Source of the DNA: Deltaproteobacteria bacterium
GTDB taxonomy: Bacteria > Myxococcota > Myxococcia > Myxococcales > JAHFDP01
Direction: 5' to 3'
DNA: 63,237 nt
Assembly: GCA_023248955.1 (NCBI GenBank)
Contig: JAHFDP010000014.1
Coordinates: forward strand, 1 to 63,237
The position numbers and the translations under genes are program-made. Below are positions 61,465 to 63,237 of this stretch, piece by piece. Below the pieces are notes generated by a model that worked only from the letters and a program-made list of their open reading frames with translations, searched no databases and had not been told where the DNA came from. Every line of letters starts with the position of its first letter. Positions within the stretch are counted from its first letter, which is position 1.

Positions 61465-61982
61465 TCCCCTCCCCCCTTGCGGGGGAGCGCTAGCGTGGGA
61501 GGACCGGTCAACCGCGGCTTCCGCTGACCCGCCGCCACCTGCACGGCTTCGAAAATTTTCGTGTACCCCGTGCACCGACAAAGATTCCCCGAGAGCGCGT
61601 GCTTGATTTCCACGAGCGACGGATCTGAATTTACATTCAGTAGCGCACGTGCGCTCACCATCATTCCGCTCTGGCAAAAGCCGCATTGAAGCGCGCCGCA
61701 AACATCAAACGCCTCCTGCACCGCGTCCAATCCTTGCGGACTCGCCAAACCTTCGATCGTCGTAATGCGTCGCCCCACCGCATCGGCGGCGAGCGTGATG
61801 CACGAAAGAATCGGCGCACCATCGGCCAGCACCGTGCACGCCCCGCAATCGCCCTTGTCGCAACCCTGCTTCGAGCCGGTCAGACTCAAACCGTAACGAA
61901 GCGCCTCCAGCAACGTTGCCTGCGGCGACATCGCCACTTGCACTCGCTCGTTGTTCACGGTGAGTTCAAAAAGAGTTGCCAA
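61461..61982 (-). CDS. hcrC: 2Fe-2S subunit of the molybdenum hydroxylase, with repeat-encoded tail
   Basis: TTG 61982, eight bases after GGAGA, gives 173 residues. The plant-type cluster is GSKQGCDKGDCGACTVLADG with a further Cys in ILSC. The second cluster is LQCGFCQSGMMVSARALL and GNLCRCTGYTKIFEAV. The usual family length is about 155-165. The last residues, LTGPPTLALPRKGGGE, are encoded by a G/C palindrome, whose G-run also provides the ribosome site for the large-subunit gene. Confidence 0.88.
   Translation of the reverse strand: MATLFELTVNNERVQVAMSPQATLLEALRYGLSLTGSKQGCDKGDCGACTVLADGAPILSCITLAADAVGRRITTIEGLASPQGLDAVQEAFDVCGALQCGFCQSGMMVSARALLNVNSDPSLVEIKHALSGNLCRCTGYTKIFEAVQVAAGQRKPRLTGPPTLALPRKGGGE
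61469..61487. repeat. G/C palindrome at the hcrC-hcrA junction
   Basis: CTCCCCC (61469-61475) and GGGGGAG (61481-61487) form a 7-bp stem around CTTGC. It codes for the end of the 2Fe-2S subunit. On the transcript the GGGGGGAGGGG stretch lies just upstream of ATG 61464. Confidence 0.7.
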
Positions 61983-62057
61983 ATCAATTCTCCGAGCCCT
62001 AAATTATCAACCGATTTTTCATTCACCAAATCAATTCAATTCGATTTCTGGAGCACC

Positions 62058-62477
62058 ATGGCCGCCTTCCGCACCCCACCCACCGATGATTTGAACCAGT
62101 GGCTTGTCGATTTTGGCCACGCGCTTGGCCGCGCCCTTGGCGCCAGCGTTGCGGCCGGTTTTCGAGAGGCGTTGGGGAGCCATCTTCCCGCTGGCGTGGC
62201 GCGCGCGCGAGCTGGCGCGGGAGTCAGCACCTTGACCCCGACTGGGCACGGCGGCCGGCGGCGAACGCAACCCGAACTCTGCACCATTCCCGGTTGCGAC
62301 GGAAAATCGCGCGCCAAGGGACTTTGCGGCAAGCACTATCAGGCTTCGCGTCAGACGGCGAAGGTCAATGAAATTCACGCCGTTCCAGAGGCGGTGCCAC
62401 CACGCATTCGCAAGCGTAACGAGAAGCCGCTCGAGGCCGTCAATGGCTTCGAGGGTGTGAACGGAAATCTCCTTTAG
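62058..62477 (+). CDS. Small Cys/His protein, myxobacterial vegetative-protein-like
   Basis: ATG 62058, with GGAG upstream, gives 139 residues. A helical N-terminus (DDLNQWLVDFGHALGRALGASVAAGFREAL) leads to a Cys/His motif CTIPGCDGKSRAKGLCGKHY (C-x4-C, then C-x2-H), which suggests a small zinc site. A basic tail follows. Similar CxxxGC...GLCxxHY proteins occur in myxobacteria without known function. The 75-bp spacer to the divergent hydroxylase operon is AT-rich and probably holds both promoters. Confidence 0.6.
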   Translation: MAAFRTPPTDDLNQWLVDFGHALGRALGASVAAGFREALGSHLPAGVARARAGAGVSTLTPTGHGGRRRTQPELCTIPGCDGKSRAKGLCGKHYQASRQTAKVNEIHAVPEAVPPRIRKRNEKPLEAVNGFEGVNGNLL

Positions 62478-62485
62478 ATTTTTCC

Positions 62486-63237
62486 TCAACGCGAAATAGC
62501 CAGAAGCGCATGGCGCTCGATTTCAGGAAGCGCCGTTGAAACGCCTGAACGCGAGGGCGTCAGCGTCAATTTTTCCTGTTCCCGATCGGGGACAAAAAGT
62601 GTTCCCGTCCGTGTGCTGCCAACGATGGCTCCCGAGAGGTGCAGCTTGGCACCGCGAAGGGGCGTGTCGCCACGGTTGACGATGTGCAGGTCCAGCTTGC
62701 GCTCGGGATCCAAAAATGCCTTCACGCAAACGCGATTCGCCCCCGTGAGAACAATCGCGCGACGCCGGTTTCCCAACGCGGCCACAACCAGTGACGCGAC
62801 CGCGGCATCCTCCGGAAAGAGGACCGTCCGACCTTCGCCATAACGCGTCTCCTCTCCCACTTTGACCGAGTCGAAAGGAGGCTCGTCCGTCAGTCCCTGG
62901 GCGTCCACTGTGGTCGGTGTTCCGAGGCAAACCGCGGTTCCGCCGCCGAAAACGTGCTGCGCGAGCGCGTGCGCTTGGTCGGGCAAAAGTGCCATCGCTC
63001 CCGCAACGAGGACCGGCTCGCGGCCACGCGGTTCACCCATCGAGATCGTGTACTGAACCTGCTCGTCGGTGAGCGCCTCGGCGAGCTGCGCCGTAGCCGT
63101 AAAGTGCGCGCCGCGCGTCCAGTGATCACAGTGGGGCGAATAGAGAAGTTGCACTTCGCCGAGCGGCGCGGTTGGGCGGAAGCGGCGGCGAAGCTCTTGG
63201 CGAAACGCGCGCTGGGCGTCCACCACCGAACGGGCCT
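62486..63237 (-). CDS. Partial exported or surface protein, unknown (5' end outside the window)
   Basis: The frame continues past the right edge, so only the C-terminal 250 residues are seen. The first part reads like a class I glutamine-amidotransferase-like or beta-galactosidase trimerisation domain (VLVAGAMALLPDQAHALAQHVFGGGTAVCLG, LPDQAHALAQHVFGGG). The last 80 residues form a beta sandwich (LDLHIVNRGDTPLRGAKLHLSG). It may belong to a glycoside hydrolase. It ends 8 bp from the convergent small gene. Confidence 0.45.
   Translation of the reverse strand, partial: ARSVVDAQRAFRQELRRRFRPTAPLGEVQLLYSPHCDHWTRGAHFTATAQLAEALTDEQVQYTISMGEPRGREPVLVAGAMALLPDQAHALAQHVFGGGTAVCLGTPTTVDAQGLTDEPPFDSVKVGEETRYGEGRTVLFPEDAAVASLVVAALGNRRRAIVLTGANRVCVKAFLDPERKLDLHIVNRGDTPLRGAKLHLSGAIVGSTRTGTLFVPDREQEKLTLTPSRSGVSTALPEIERHALLAISR

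Noticed and set aside
61465-61701. N-terminal extension of the molybdopterin subunit upstream of ATG 61464
   Set aside because: The extra residues overlap the 2Fe-2S subunit in another frame and are of shadow composition. ATG 61464 sits in an ATGA overlap.

Overview
The window is GC-rich, densely coding DNA from a Gram-negative bacterium. It looks like a myxobacterium or close relative (Myxococcota, formerly Deltaproteobacteria). Signs of this are a MYXO-CTERM-type tail, kelch and Cys-rich surface lipoproteins with dozens of CxxDxDC-like units, an MJ0042 zinc-ribbon/TPR protein, a free-standing acyl-CoA carboxylase with separate biotin carrier, an hrcA-grpE-dnaK block and many exported proteins. 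No rRNA, tRNA or CRISPR was recognised. Functions are family assignments from reading the translations; no database search was run.

Layout. 0-2.9 kb: RDD membrane protein, small membrane protein, two exported unknowns. 3.0-6.6 kb: three-gene carboxylase operon (carboxyltransferase, biotin carboxylase, biotin carrier), each pair coupled by a 4-bp overlap. 6.6-7.7 kb: AAA/DUF4143 ATPase. 7.8-11.8 kb: compact chemosensory operon mcp-cheW-cheY-cheA (minus strand). 12.0-15.7 kb: hrcA, grpE, dnaK. 15.7-20.2 kb: three toxin-antitoxin loci (vapBC, higBA, vapBC) around a PcrA/UvrD helicase. 20.2-23.2 kb: lolA, trmH, obgE, rpmA, rplU. 23.3-34.7 kb: exported fibre with a tail-collar domain, Cys-rich lipoprotein, GMC oxidoreductase pair, a nitrilase-fold/sialidase-like lipoprotein and a beta-barrel lipoprotein. 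34.7-41.4 kb: a 1715-residue kelch/Cys-rich/MYXO-CTERM/OmpA fusion, flanked by a decayed ISKra4-type element and a smaller relict of it. 41.4-48.1 kb: gatCAB, zinc-ribbon protein, MJ0042-TPR protein, trypsin-like protease. 48.2-55.3 kb: ftsK, a lipase, a barrel-thioredoxin protein interrupted by two in-frame UGA codons, a MITE-like element, an ABC-F ATPase. 55.3-58.2 kb: membrane proteins, a fourth TA locus, a YIP1 protein and an ATPase remnant. 58.2-62.0 kb: a molybdenum hydroxylase operon of the 4-hydroxybenzoyl-CoA reductase type. 62.0-63.2 kb: a Cys/His small protein and a partial gene.

Most notable. The gene at 51701-53083 reads as a signal peptide, then UGA-Ala-Gly-UGA, then an intact outer-membrane-barrel plus thioredoxin protein. 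A 7-bp hairpin with a GGUC tetraloop lies 17 nt after the second UGA. This is the geometry of a bacterial SECIS, so the gene is a candidate double-selenocysteine (UxxU) protein. Its 3' end runs into a 182-bp MITE-like element whose two inverted repeats supply the TAG stop codons of both convergent neighbours. A family of G/C-rich palindromes recurs through the window and is translated in frame inside GrpE, GatA and the 2Fe-2S subunit, in the manner of Rickettsia palindromic elements.
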